Below are positions 23,459-35,984 of a stretch of DNA of 64,000 nucleotides, piece after piece. The DNA lies in NCBI RefSeq assembly GCF_000699445.3, contig NC_067195.1, positions 57,392,465 to 57,456,464 on the forward strand, given 5' to 3'. Made by a program: the position numbers and the translations under genes. Each line of letters begins with the position of its first letter. Position 1 is the first letter of the stretch. The notes under the pieces are model-generated. The model searched no databases. It was not told the DNA's origin and worked only from the letters and a program-made list of their open reading frames with translations. The stretch comes from Schistosoma haematobium. Lineage: Eukaryota > Platyhelminthes > Trematoda > Strigeidida > Schistosomatidae.

Positions 23459-25850
23459 TAAGGAATATGTTATATTGATAATAATACTGTTAAAATTGTA
23501 ATAGAAGAGAATTTGTGTTAAGAGAAAAAAAGAGAGTTTATTACAAGTCTAACCGTTAAAACTTTCCTACTTTTCTTATTGTTTGGTTATGAATGGTTGT
23601 GAATCATAAGATTATGAGTTGTCACTGTTTTCACTATTATGTTTTTTTTGCCTCAGAAATAAAAAACAACCGGATATCTCTCTCGTATAACACTTGTTCA
23701 AAATGAAAGAAAAACTTTAATAACAATAATAGTACATTTACATCCGATTCTATGTCAGTCAATCATCATAACCGATTTCTTTCTTTCTAATATTCCTATC
23801 ACTACAACCAAAATATTAAAAAAAATAGTAATAATAACAATAACTCTATAATAATATAAATATATTTTCAAAAATGTGTGAATAAAGTAATTCTAAGTGA
23901 TTGTTTTCTCTTTACATTGTTTGACAGACATCGGGAAATGAGTCAAGCTACCCAGTTGACTAACTAACTAACTAACCAAAGAATCACCAATTCTGACTTG
24001 ATAATTTCTCACTATTTAAACTAGATAATTGTAAATTATATAAGTGGAAAAACGATGAATGTTTTATTTTCTTCCTTAGAAACGTGTAGTCAAATCGGCA
24101 TCCTTGAATACCTTTTTTTCTGATAGAAAACGAAAAAAAAGGTGATATTAATTTTAGTGAAAGATTTCTTTTTAAACGAAGTACTCAATTAATATTGCTC
24201 ACTGTTATCGATTTAAAGTTACATTAATATTTTATGTGTTGAATAAAACAGTTTGCTTCATTATAGGTGTGGGTACTACAATGAAAACTTTATCATTTGT
24301 GAGACACCTATTATGTTTTGTTTATGTTCATATAATTAAGATGTTGAGATGGTGGAGAAGATTTGTAGCTCAGGTGGATGATTTTGATGGAGTTTTGTTC
24401 TCTGTTCTCTCCCGCTCAAAGAACAAAACACCATTATGAAGATGTTACTAATTGAGGTTTATTAAGTGAGTGAATAAAATCTGTATTGAATGAAATGTAT
24501 TCAGAAGAATGATTCCTTTTTTCTTTGATTTTTCATTATTATCTCAGAAACTTTGATATATTTCTTCAGTCTTGTTAATGGCATTAGCTCGTTATGTATC
24601 ATATCAATGAACCTTTAGGTTCCAAAAATTCACATTATGTTATCAAGTAACATGTGCAACTATCAAGTTGTACCAGTTTTAGTGATTAAAATCACATTGA
24701 AGATTGTTTAGAGTTTAACGATTCACTTCATTTCGGTTTCTTTATCACACAATATTAAACAGAACTTTTCTTCCGAAACATTTATAATAGTTTACTCTAC
24801 TCACAAAAAAAACAACATTAAACTGAGCAATGTCAGTTACATAAGGTAAACTATTCATCAAATTTCTCCGTTTGTGTTGTAAAATTTATTGGCTTTAGTT
24901 TTTAGACTAAACAATTCAGGAGTGTCAACTTACAAGCACATTTGCAATCAGGTACGTTAGGTTTGATCACAGAATTTGACCAAGTAACTTCACTATAGAC
25001 AACACGTTTAAATTGTGATTCATAGTATAAAACACATGTGACTGTACTGTCAGTATGCCTGGTCACTTTTGTATTCAATGTTAGTTGTGCGCTTGTATAT
25101 TGTTAAATAAATTAGACATTATCATTTCTCTGTGCACTCCTTCATAATTAATGAGTACATTTTTAATGGCATAATCTAATTCTTCATAGTGGTGGCAATC
25201 AGGATAGGATATTGACAGAGACTGATCAACTTTTAATCCTACATATCGATGGAAAGATTCAAAGAACCAATATATATATATGAACTAATTCTTCATGTAT
25301 AGTATTCATAAAACCATGAATTTATACGTTTTCTTTCTCAACGCCAAAAATCCTGATTCTCGACATCTGATCTGTAATTTCCTTTCACAGAAAAATGTCT
25401 CTAACATACTTTAGTCCTTTAAAATTGCTTATCAATAAAATTATACAAAACAGTAAGATCAAACAAAAGTAATTAATCAAATAGCTCAATTTATAAGAAT
25501 TTCTGGATATAAAGCAATAGTTAAATACTGTTTCAAGCTTTAAAAGTTTGATGGATATCTTAATTAATTTCCACAATGCAAAATAATTTATAACCGTCTT
25601 TCAGCCAAGTACCTTACTAGCTCCAAATCTTACTAAAGAAATTGACTTTCCTTTCCTTATTTACCCATTTTTAAATAAAACCTTTTAGGCATAAAAATAA
25701 GTCATGTATAAATCAATCTCTAGCATAAAATAAAGGTCGAATAAACTTTATTTTCGCTTTTCAATCAATTAATTGGGAACGGACAATAAAGGACACTATT
25801 TTTTTATTAGGTAGGACAATAATGCAATATTTTAAGAGATACCTTGTAAT
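23459..25850. other. AT-rich DNA with one GC-richer block
   Basis: Mostly unrecognised. The stretch about 24205-24450 is less AT-rich and ends in a hairpin (listed separately); it may be an old repeat. The hydrophobic minus-strand frame at 25385-25576 is not convincing. Confidence 0.4.
24389..24432. other. Imperfect inverted repeat
   Basis: GGAGTTTTGTTCT (24389-24401) pairs with AGAACAAAACACC (24420-24432) with one mismatch around an 18-base loop. Confidence 0.4.
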
Positions 25851-26160
25851 AAGATGGTGGTTAGAGGTAGTCAATGGGAACCCCCGTACCAAGGTTTCGT
25901 GCTACTTAGCACTCATCAGCAAGATATGAACATACTCTTGAAGGAACTGATGCTCCATGACGGATTCAATCCTGTGTCACCCAGCTTCACAGTCAGAAAC
26001 GTTACCACTGAGCTGTTCAGGCTGCAACTTACCTCCTACAGGACTGAGGTGTATTTACAATTAATTGATCACTTGGTCGATAGGATTTGATCTACACCAA
26101 AAAGGACCTGAGATACATGACATTGGTCACCACCCAGTGATCAATCAATTGTAAATACTT
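25851..26160 (-). mobile_element. Near full-length family D element (copy D4)
   Basis: On the minus strand: a 5' segment bounded by an inverted repeat (GTATTTACAATTAATTGATC at 26051-26070 against the stretch at about 26135-26157), a tRNA-like head (A-box GCTCAGTGGTAACG, B-box region about 25960-25975), a hammerhead, and a tail ending ACTACCTCTAACCACCATCT. This is the most complete D copy here. Confidence 0.8.
25881..25927 (-). ncRNA. Hammerhead ribozyme motif (family D)
   Basis: The minus strand has CTGATGA, stem II GTGC/GCAC with loop TAAGTA, and GAAA, all intact. Stem III ACCTTGGT keeps the outer three pairs. Cleavage would follow GTA (H17 = A). Stem I relies on several G-U pairs. Confidence 0.65.
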
Positions 26161-26424
26161 CGTAATCTAACCAACACTCTTTCATCTTGTGTTTTGAAAA
26201 GTTTATTATTTTTGGCTACATAAGTAACCAAAAAGGTTTCCACCTTAAATGTTTTGTTATCAATTGTATCTAAAAACAATTTGAAGAATATTTGTTCTGA
26301 TTCAACTTAGAACATGGCATCTAAATTCAAGATGCTTTTTTATGAGTTTTATCATTCAAATAAATCAGGTACAAACTATGTAAACTTCGTTGTTTATACG
26401 TTTGTTTGATAAGGTATTGTGACC

Positions 26425-26847
26425 CTATATCTGACTTCAGGTCGATCTTATGAATGATTGTTATTGAAATACATATGTTGGCTATCCTCGTATATATTCA
26501 TCGACTTAACTCGTGTTAGTGTGTAACGGGATCAAAATAAGTCGATTACGAGAATAGGTTTTAAATACGCATATTTTGTACAATCATTGATCCAAGCAGA
26601 TAATCAAAGTAACAGAGCGTAACGAAATGATACGCAGTGGAGAAGGCATGAGAGCCAACCCCATTTAATCACACAAAAATTAGTTACAGATATGTAATGA
26701 GTGGAATAAGAAATGCACACATATACGCTCATATTAAAACGGTTAGGGTTGTTAAGCAAATAATCAAGAAGATCGAAATTCAGCTTGAGAAGAATGGATA
26801 AATTGGTCCATCATCCAGAAGCTAAAATAAGTTATATGGGTTTAACA
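26425..26847 (+). mobile_element. LTR fragment, same family as 50660-51168
   Basis: It shares a long block with the reverse complement of 50660-51041: TCGTATATATTCATCGACTT, GTCGATTACGAGAATAGG, AATGATACGCAGTGGAGAAGG-like text and the end GGGTTTAACA. The left part is diverged or truncated. No coding part is attached. Confidence 0.65.
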
Positions 26848-28501
26848 TAGCAACCGGCACTACAGTTCCATTGACAGAACATTTTTATAAAACCTCTGAG
26901 AATGCTAATTTTCTTGGGAGGGGGGATAAATCAAGTCATATTTATCAAAAAGTATTCATAACTTGGATCAGAATTTATTTAGCTTTGATTAGTGAAACTT
27001 GTTTGATGTAGTTTTAAGCTAACAATCAGAGAATTAATTTTATTCATCAAGTTATTATCTGTAGTAAGACAGAATTTTCTATATAAATGATAATAATGCA
27101 AATCATTAAAGATAAACAAATAGTTTCCCTTACTGACGTATATCAGTTAGAGAACATTTTACTATTCATTAATGACATTATTATAAATTAAGTATCCATA
27201 ATGGAGAATATTCTTTAGGTAACATGAAAATCATATTAGAATGAACTTATCCGCGATATACCTTAAGATATGAATAATAGAAAAAGATTTTATAACTAAG
27301 ATCATAATACCCTTCCATTGAACTAGTTTGTAAATAGTTTAACACGTATATTATCTCATAATTTCTTTTAGAATATCTTGCAGTGGAAATCAATACTGTA
27401 TTGTTTAGTATTTTAATGTCAAAGGAATTCCGGTATTGTGGAAGTTAATCTATTTGTTTTGAGATCTTGGCGCATTTTGTTAAAATGTAAGTAATTCATA
27501 TGAATTCCAGTCCTCATATTTCGTGTTGCTTACCAATCAACGATAAAATTCATTTGAATTCATGAGCAAAATTATACTTTATAATGGACTGGGATCTGTA
27601 AATTGGAGTGTTCAATCTAGACATAATACCACCAAGTTAATGGTTATTAGTCTCTTATCAACACGTTTGTTGTCTAATAAAAGGTCAATTCAGTTTCAGT
27701 GGTAATTGTGCCGAGTGTGACATTAGTTTCATATCCCACATGAAGAATCAGTTTCTTCCAATAACTGAAAGCCAAAAATTAGCACATAAGCTAGGTTTAC
27801 TGGTACTTGCTGATTGCTTCTTGTAACACTAAATATCAAACTATTGATTTCTTTAAAAAAAGATAGTTGAATTATTTCTCCAAAGAACATATTAGAATCG
27901 TTGTCAATAAATTTAAAGGCTGTTAGTAGTACATAACTGTAACTGGAAACTTCCCTAACCGACGGAAGTATATATGACATCTAATAGCACTAAATGAAAT
28001 CAACCATTCATATGTTTAGTCAAATAAGAAAGTATTGTGAATTAGTGAATTAAGTGGTCTGTCACGTTTTTTTCGGTAAAAATCTCGGTTTCTCTTTTTC
28101 CGCTAGAAAACTTGTAAGAGATTATAACCAGTAACTAAAACTAACTTAATCATTACAACATAATTACTATGGTAACAAACAATTATAAACACTTAAAGTA
28201 TTTAGAAGTTTATATGAGAATTTTGTATCACATGAAAAATAATAATTAATCTAAAACTATTTACATTTTCTCAACTACAAAATGCCGACTTTTCTAAATT
28301 TACATTTCTTAAATTACATTTAAATTTGTACTTTCAACCAATAATGTTATGTTTTTAAAAGAAAAAAATAGGAGATTTTACATAGGTACTTGAATTAAAG
28401 GTAAATTTAAAATCGTTGCTAACTTATAATTAAAAACTAGTTTATGTTTCTCAACCTCACTAATTCGTTTTATCATCCTTTCTAAATTAGTTTCTTTGCT
28501 A
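26848..28501. other. AT-rich DNA, nothing recognised
   Basis: An isolated G-run (GGGAGGGGGG, about 26917-26926) is the only compositional oddity. Confidence 0.5.
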
Positions 28502-28850
28502 GGTTTGAAGCTATCACGAGTTCATTTAATCGGCGAATGAGAACAAGACTCGGTGACCAAAGACCAATAAGCTAGCTATTGATGCGTCCTAGCTCCGCTA
28601 ACTAGAGGTAGAAGTCCAAGCTTGGAATGGAAAGTATATTCTACAAAACAGCCAGAAACGAACGATAACAACAAAACACAATTCAAAACGTATATATACA
28701 GTGCAAAACCGCCCTTGGGGAGAGTTACCAAATAGCATACTAAAAGAAGCAACGGACCAATAGCATTTAAGATATTTCTCAATGGGAAATACGACATAAA
28801 GGTGACAAGGGCGCTATCGGCGCGAAAACAAAGAAATTCAAATTTTCTAA
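28502..28850 (-). mobile_element. Possible LTR or promoter-bearing repeat
   Basis: The block is GC-richer than its surroundings. On the minus strand TATATATACG (about 28690-28699) is followed by a relatively GC-rich, LTR-like leader. A 73-codon minus-strand frame (28576-28797) crosses it but shows no domain. No target duplication was found, so the class is uncertain. Confidence 0.35.
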
Positions 28851-30782
28851 ATAAATTACAAAATTAGGTCCTTTTTCAAGTGAGTTCTCGGGATCTAAAG
28901 CTTTTATAGAACCATAAATACGATGATTTCATATAGATCTTAATTCCAGCATACACAAAAGATGATGGAAATCATACTACACTAAATTACATTGTATAAT
29001 CATTCAAACAAAAGTGTACATAGAATTTTGAGTTTTAAATAGCATGTGCTAAAGTGATTTTTTTAAATTGGAAATGAACCAAATTAGTTGACTGAAAAAC
29101 CTAAGACATCCTGATCAGTGTAAACAAATACGTATTACCAACTCAAAAAGTAGTAATAAGATTAAAATAAATTTCAAGTTTTAGTCTTTGCCTGAACAAT
29201 TCATAGACGGCCTACAGACAGTATGAGTTCTGCTAGGATTGAAGGATTTTATGATAAAGCAATTCTCTAGATGCTTGACAACAGAATAACGATATCATGA
29301 AAAGCTGATCAGCTTCAACGTCGAAGTAAACTTTGTTTCGTTTGTGATGATCAAAAACATTAGTTTTTATTCTATTTTGATATGTGTTTGGTGCTCACAA
29401 GTAATGCATATTTATCTTAGGTTTAGATCTCCGAGGAAGTATCAATTCAAAGGGACTGTCTAAAATGAGCATAATAATTTTCCATGACATTATCTTCATA
29501 AGTTGGAACCAGTTTATAACACATTTACTCCCTTTCAATAGTATTTTTCTTATTTCAAACACTAAATCTTTTACATGCTACTTTTTGCCATCTACGACAG
29601 AAGATCAGATCGTTCAAGTAAGTTCTAAACTGACACTTGTGGCAAAGTACTACTATCTAACAAGAGTTTTAATCTTTTCTTCGTAATGTGCAAACAATCG
29701 TATGTGAGCGTACAACTCATGTCAAATAAAAACACTAGACCTATTTTACACAGAGGTCAGAAAAGAAGACTTTCTGTAATAAATATTACCTCACATTTTA
29801 GAGGAGTTTATCTTAAACAAGAAGACATAACTATATAAACGTTTTAATATCTATGAATTAACAAGTAAATCAGGGAATTTCTTTTCTGACACGAACATTG
29901 CAATCAATGAGACGTGAATAAAAAGTTTAAGAAAAAAAGAATACTTAAATGCGACCTATACACTTATTGAATACTTTAGAAAGTAAACTTCACCATGATA
30001 TATATATATATATAGTCTGCTTAAAAGGTAAACACTTGAAAGTTTCAAATTTGATAGCACTTAAGGAATTTATGTTATTCTATGAATTATGCATCATTTA
30101 CCCTGGTTTTAATTGTAGTAAACTTTGATTAATCTTGAGTAACTATATAATCAATAGCAATGAAATTTCTCATTATGGACACTTAGTTTACTCTATTTCT
30201 TATGTAATAATATATTAGCTCATACGATCTTATGGGTTTTTTATAAGCTTATTTTAATTACTATACATTGAAATGAAAGATTTCAACATAAAATATGTGA
30301 CAAGTACAGTGGGAATTCGCGGTGAGAATATAATTTACGGATGACCGTTGAACGGCACTGAAATGACCTTGATAGTGTTCACTTGATAAATAAGACCAAA
30401 TGAGGATTATAAACCTGTGCGAAAACTTCGAATTGTGATTTACAGTTGACAGTTAAAGTTAGAAATTATATTTAAGGTTTTCATTACAAGCTGACATCAG
30501 CTATAATGCCAAAACTTTATTTTGCCAAAATCCAACACCCGATATCTTATACTTGATTGGTTCGTCCATAAATTATAATCTGGCCAAATTTGCTGATACT
30601 TTCGTAGAGAAAAAAATAATTTTTCTTCGAAATACCTGAAATGATTTTATGTACCATCATGTTTCTTTCAGCTTATTGTTTAAATATTTACTATTCTAGA
30701 TAAACTAAGTTATCTAAAAATATACTAAAATCAAAAGTAGCCTAACGGTTTTTTTTTATTTACAAGAGAACTGAATGATAAT
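28851..30782. other. AT-rich DNA, nothing recognised
   Basis: (TA)n at 29998-30013. Confidence 0.5.
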
Positions 30783-30912
30783 TACTTCTGGTTACCGTTT
30801 TTTGGCGAGTTAGTTTTCTACGGGATGGGGTCGGTAATCTCATACCCAACCCTCTTCCTTTACCCGGGCTTGAGACCGGTAGTAACTCTAGAAAGGCTAC
30901 AGGCGGAGTTAA
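30783..30912 (-). repeat. RTE-like LINE 5' UTR fragment
   Basis: The minus strand opens AACTCCGCCTGTAGCC and includes GGGTTGGGTATGAGATTACC. It matches the first roughly 130 bp of the 19.3 and 35.5 kb copies and ends before the coding part. Confidence 0.65.
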
Positions 30913-31337
30913 CGGTACAAACAACTTAATAATTGGATTTAAATAAATTCATAAAATAACTTATTAACGCTACTGAAATAATCATAAATTCTCTTTATTG
31001 CTAATATCTTCAGTAAACCGTTTGAATAGATTTGTATTTTTCGTTCTTGATATTAAAGATTGAAATCTGAATTCTGAAAGGATTGCCGCAATATCATTTT
31101 TTTTGTCACAAGTTTTCATAGAAGTTGAACAGTGGTCAAAAGTAAAATACAAGACAAGTGTTTCATTATATTTAGGACTCATCAAATGAATATAGAGGCA
31201 TCCGAATGCTGATGTTTACAATGCGACTTGTAACCGGTACCTTAAATGTAAGTACACTGTATATTTGTCATATGATATGTCTCCTATAATATTTTGCTAA
31301 ACTATAAAGATATTAGCAAGAATTAATTAAATAATTT
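30913..31337. other. AT-rich DNA, nothing recognised
   Basis: No supported feature. Confidence 0.45.
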
Positions 31338-31475
31338 TCATTGTTGAATTTATAAGTCAATTAAAGCTAGACCATCATGGAAAACCTGTAACTCCTCAGC
31401 ATTGCGCATCCACGATCTCGGGACCTATCAGTCTCGCACGCGTTTGCTTAAGTTCTAGAGCACTGAGCCAGTAAT
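31338..31475 (-). mobile_element. Family B element lacking half its hammerhead (copy B13)
   Basis: The tail (TATAAGTCAATTAAAGCTAG to ATGGAAAACCTG) joins at 31388/31389 directly to ACTCCTCAGCATTGCGCATC. Stem II's 3' strand, GAAA, stem III and the cleavage site are deleted. The head follows with a B-box remnant and TTCTAGAGCACTGAGCC. Confidence 0.7.
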
Positions 31476-32185
31476 AATTAGAAAATGAATTTCTCAACAG
31501 ATATACTTTCTAATCAACCCAGTGAAAGTAATACAACGATCTCAAACTAGATTTCAACTTTATCAATCATAATAATTAACTTGTCGATAATCATAATTGA
31601 ACGTCTGTCTTATTTCATTATGGATATTCTATTAAAATATACCTTTTTTATAATTAAAAAAACCATTATTAATCAGTAGTAGTATCATCCTATAAGAAAA
31701 TGTCATTTATAAAATGATAGACATAACCATCTGCCAATTAATTATATATATATAATTGTATGTCTCAAAAGAGTCAATTAAGAATAACTTCTCCCACTAT
31801 TGTTATTATTATTATAATTATGAACATTAAAAAGAAATTATTATTATCCTTACAGTGGTTGTAGTTGTTTTACTCAAAACAAGTGGACAAATAAAATTAA
31901 AACATTTTAAAAATTCAAGCAGTTATTTGTATTTTGGCGTCTCATTTAAGTTTTGTTTATTCAGGATTGTTGTCTTTATTATTATTATTATTATTGTTTC
32001 TATTCAGTTTGATTTGATCACTGTAAAATAAGATTGAATTCCGGTTTCTATTACATTTATTCATGTATTTTTCTGTAATTGATAAATAAAAAGACAAAGA
32101 GAAGAATTAATTAAAATGTCATGAATCATGTATAGTTTTTTCTAGTGGAATCAATGAAATTTATTGAAATATAAATAACAAACAA
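31476..32185. other. AT-rich DNA with microsatellites
   Basis: (TA)n near 31742-31755, (ATT)n near 31799-31818 and 31976-31995. Confidence 0.55.
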
Positions 32186-32872
32186 TATGGAGATTTGTGG
32201 TGATTGTAGTATTTTAATAGTTGAATTCATGAGTCGAATGAAACTATATTACTGTTGAGAACCTAGAAGCACTAGGCAGTTGCTTCATCTTATTTTATTT
32301 ATTCATTTGAACACATAATTATTGGTACAAGAGGGCACCAAATATATATACGCCACACTTTTCTGCTTGGGCTGTGATACTGCCCGGGTGCCCAAGCCGA
32401 AATAAGTGGTTTTCTTGGGGGGCCACATCCCGAGTCTTTGACCTACAGGTCTGACCCACAAGGCAGTGGAGCATCGTGAAGAGATGCAGTCCCATGGTAG
32501 CCGGTGGCCAACGATTGGTTCATACGCCGTTTGTTCCCGCAGGATACTGGAGCCCATGTGCATCATTGGTTTGGGATCCGGATAAAGCGCCGGACATTCG
32601 CTTTTCGTCCACTCATTTTCGTAAACAATACCCCCATCACGAGAAGGCAGTGAGTAGGACTGACCTGGCAGAGGTTGTATACGCTTGGCCGTGTGAGAGC
32701 ATTTAGAGAGAGGGAGAGGGCCCACCCCGCGCTTGGTCATATCAGAGCATTTGGGGACACCTCAGAAGTGCGCAACTATGATACTGCAAGCGAGACTCGA
32801 GCCTAAGACCTTCAATCTCATGCGCGAATGCTTAACCACTAGACCGCTGAGACGGCATTTAATGGTGTTAAT
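32186..32872 (-). mobile_element. Family B element split by a nested insertion (copy B14)
   Basis: The left part is the tail (AGTCGAATGAAACTATATTA to CTAGAAGCACTAGGCAG) plus the 3' side of the hammerhead, ending TTCATCTTA near 32291. The right part resumes near 32746 with GGGGACACCTCAGAAGTGCG, the 5' side of the hammerhead. The tRNA-like head follows (B-box AGGCTCGAGTC, A-box region about 32833-32850). The insertion point is the stem II loop. Confidence 0.75.
32293..32745 (-). mobile_element. Nested GC-rich element with 145-codon frame (family M)
   Basis: It is sharply GC-richer than its flanks. On the minus strand its end is A/T-rich (AATGAATAAATAAAATAAG), like a retroelement 3' tail. The frame 32303-32740 (-) begins MTKRGVGPLPLSK, includes GMWPPKKTTYFGLGTRA and ends PSCTNNYVFK. 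I recognise no domain, and the frame may simply reflect low stop density in GC-rich DNA. It is inserted in the hammerhead of B14. Confidence 0.55.
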
Positions 32873-33020
32873 GTCTAGCGTTGGCGCACGAGATCGAAGG
32901 TCTTGGGTTTCAGTTCTGAATGTGGAATCGTGAATGCGCACACATTAGAACAAAATGGACGTCCAGGTTTTCAATGGTGATCTAGCCTTGACAGACTCGT
33001 GAATTTAACTGTTAAAATTA
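32873..33020 (+). mobile_element. Family B partial element (copy B15), inverted to B14
   Basis: It contains GTCTTGGGTTTCAGTTCTG (B-box region) and GTGAATGCGCACAC, then a deleted hammerhead (ACATTAGAACAAAATGG). GGACGTCCAGGTTTTCAATG and the tail follow. The A-box part is missing. It forms a head-to-head pair with B14. Confidence 0.65.
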
Positions 33021-35546
33021 TTAATTTACTTAACAAAATTCCATCTGTAATTTTTAGTAAAAGAGCAATTAGTATACATATAAGATTTATATATTATTTT
33101 ATTTCTGCAGAAATCTAAAACTAAGCCACTAAGTGGGTGTAGATATGCACTGAAGTAAACAAATGAAGGCTCTAAAAACGGGTAAGTGGCATATTATTTA
33201 TAGATTATTACGATTAATATTTCAGTTTATTGAACAAATGTGTCTTAACCGAAAACAAACGAACAGACGATGGCTTATCATATTTTTTGGATTGAAGCTA
33301 GTAGTGAAGTCAAGGACTTTAGTTTTGTTTTAATAATGGCTCATAGATCAAAAGTACTTGTATCCCATTGTTCAAGACCAAGTGTCTAGTTTATATGAAA
33401 ACAGAAGGTGATTACAATTCAATGTCATATAGTAACTGTGTGTAAGTAAAGTCCCTTGAAAATAAAAGTCTGCGCTTTCAGCAGGAAGTATGCACAAATC
33501 CCAAACTGAAACATTTGGGAAATATGTGATATTTCAAAGCTATATATAAATAACATTATAGGAATAGAGCGTTATTCATTACATGTGAGCAGTTATTTAT
33601 AGATAGCTTAAATTTTTTAAATCAACCAATCCCTTAAACCACATTATCTCCAACTTAACTAGTCGGTTAAGAATGTAAACACAGGGTAGCATACAAATAA
33701 TGATATTTTCTGATGTTGTCGAGTCACTATGATCTGAATAGAAGTCAAACCATTTCATATTGTGCATCCTTAATTGCTCCATTCAATAATGTCTACAGAA
33801 CATAAAAGCATCATAACCTATATTAAATTTGGTGTTGCCGGCCTGTTAGTAGGCTTGAGATTAAGTAAAACTTTGCATTTTTTGCAATGTATTGAATGAA
33901 ATATAAGAGAACGTTATCCTAGGTATACTCCTTGTCTATATATATAAGGCCACATAAGGCTTTGAGCAACCTGAACTACTCATCTGACTTTAAGGAATAT
34001 AAAATAGTAAAAAACATTCCATTAGTTCAACAAGAGGTATCAAGGTGGAATAACTTGCATTGCGAATGAAATGTTATTTCTTTCTAATTATCTTGAGTCT
34101 TGGAAAATATAAAACCAGTTGAGGTCTCATTGTTTAGTTGTCCTTCACTGGAGCAGTTAATGCTATATTAAAAGACCTACGTTATGCTTTGAAAACTAAG
34201 TGATGGGATTAGTTATAATAAAAGTGTTCTTCATAAAATAGTAAAGATGTCTTGAAGAATACAGACATACTGAGGTCATTTATATTTAGTTTACCAAAAA
34301 GGCACGATGGTTCAGGCGAGTACGGGTTATTCAAGCAAAACTTTATTACAAGAAAAATATAAAGGTCAAATGTAGTATTCATCTTATTAAAAGTCGACTT
34401 CGTTTTAGCTGTAGGAATGAATTCTCACATATCGAAATTATTTACTCAGATTGGTCGGATCAATTCAAAGAGCAGAGACGTTTAGTACCCTAAATTATTT
34501 GAGAAAACCTAGTGTACACAGAATATAACAGAGCATTTCCACATGATAAATCGTCCCATTATTCGAGATTATGTTCAAGAAAGTAACCTCATGACAAATT
34601 ATTTATAAATCCCATTAGATTAATCACTAACATAAATTTGCAAACAACCATAAACTGAAGAGTAACTTATAGGAAAACTGAATACTGCAAAACAAAATCT
34701 ACTTATATATAAGTAAGTACTACTTCATTTTATAGCTTAATCAATATGATGATAACCAGGTATTCAAACATACTGTCTTTTTTTCGCTAGTATTTTCTTG
34801 CTTTATCCCATAATATAAACTCAATAATGATATTTAGTTTTACATGTTTAAAGATCTTATCATATTGTCTGTCTCCCTTTATTGCTATATATATTTTCTC
34901 CTATTTATCCTTTAATAAAATTTGCTTTTATTTCTCCTAGTACTTCTTGATGTTTTAACAAATCTTCACCAAACAACATCAACATTAATGATAATGTATT
35001 GTTGTTGTGGTTGTTTTTTCTCTCCCTCTTTCGATTGCATCTTTTCTCTTTGCTCTTTTTTCCCTTTCTTTCTCTCTCTCTCCTAGATACATTAATTCAC
35101 ATGTAGTCTCTTGAAAATTTTGTTCAAGTATACCACATGCTGTTTTTACACGATTACGTATCGTTTAAGTGTAATATATGTTAAGCAGCCATATCATATT
35201 TTTATACCTATAAAATAATTATAAAAAATATTGACACATGTTTTCGATATGAGGAATCTGAAAGATGTAAAATCAAAACAGAAAAAAAGACAGAACACTT
35301 AAACAGATATGTTTTTAGTAATCACTGTTATTTAATTATTTAAACATACCTGCTAAATATGAAGACACCTACTGTTCATCACGGTGACAAAAAATTTATG
35401 AACACTTTAAATAATTTAAGGAAATACTTGAAAAGAATTTTTCTGGGAAAACAATTTATGAAAGAAATACTATAAATGAATAATTGACTGAAATGTAATC
35501 GTGAAAGTGAACTGAACTGATGAAGTTATATTTTGTTTTATAAATG
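33021..35546. other. AT-rich DNA, mostly unrecognised
   Basis: 33297-33352 may be a decayed family A arm (AGTAGTGAAGTCAAGGAC). A polypyrimidine tract (CT-rich, about 35013-35085) lies near the right end. No exon is supported. Confidence 0.45.
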
Positions 35547-35984
35547 GAAACTCTGCCTGCAGCTCCTCAGGTGCTACTGTCGGTTCCAAGTTCGGATAAA
35601 GGAGGAGAGTTGGGCATGGAGTTAGTGACCTCATTCCGTAGAAAACTAACTCGTTAAAAGAATGCTAACCAGAAAAAATAATTCAAACTACTTAAAATCT
35701 GCCCTGTGAGTTAGAAGGTCTAACGATGTTATGATGCCTCATGGTAAAAACAGAATATCTTCGTAAGCCACGAGACTGATACCCCTTTCTGACAACCAGA
35801 GCAACCATTAATTAAGGTACATGGAATGCTCGTACAATGTGGGAGACCGGGAGAGTCATCCAAATCGCTGCAGAAAAGAAAGGATACAACTTGGAGGTGC
35901 TTGAAATCAGCGAAGAAAATTGCATGCACGTCGAAAAACTAGGACTAGCTTCAGAGGAGCTGTTGTTATACTCCGGCCATGTAT
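35547..35984 (+). pseudogene. RTE-like LINE, 5' UTR and N-terminal endonuclease fragment
   Basis: Same 5' start as the 19.3 and 30.8 kb copies (AACTCTGCCTGCAGCTCC). The frame from 35816 reads GTWNARTMWETGR and then IQIAAEKKGYNLEVLEIS, the first motif region of an APE-type endonuclease (GTWN block) as in schistosome endonuclease/RT proteins. The codon before it is TAA where the 19.3 kb copy has TTA (Leu). The frame ends at a TAA (35982-35984) after about 55 codons and similarity stops there. All catalytic residues further on are missing. Truncation at the 3' side is unusual for a LINE. Confidence 0.75.

Noticed and set aside
32476..32933. Plus-strand frames in the GC-rich nested element and the B copy
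   Set aside because: They cross element boundaries (M into B14/B15), so they are incidental.
33297..33352. Possible family A hammerhead arm
   Set aside because: Alignment needs many mismatches and no flanking A body is present.
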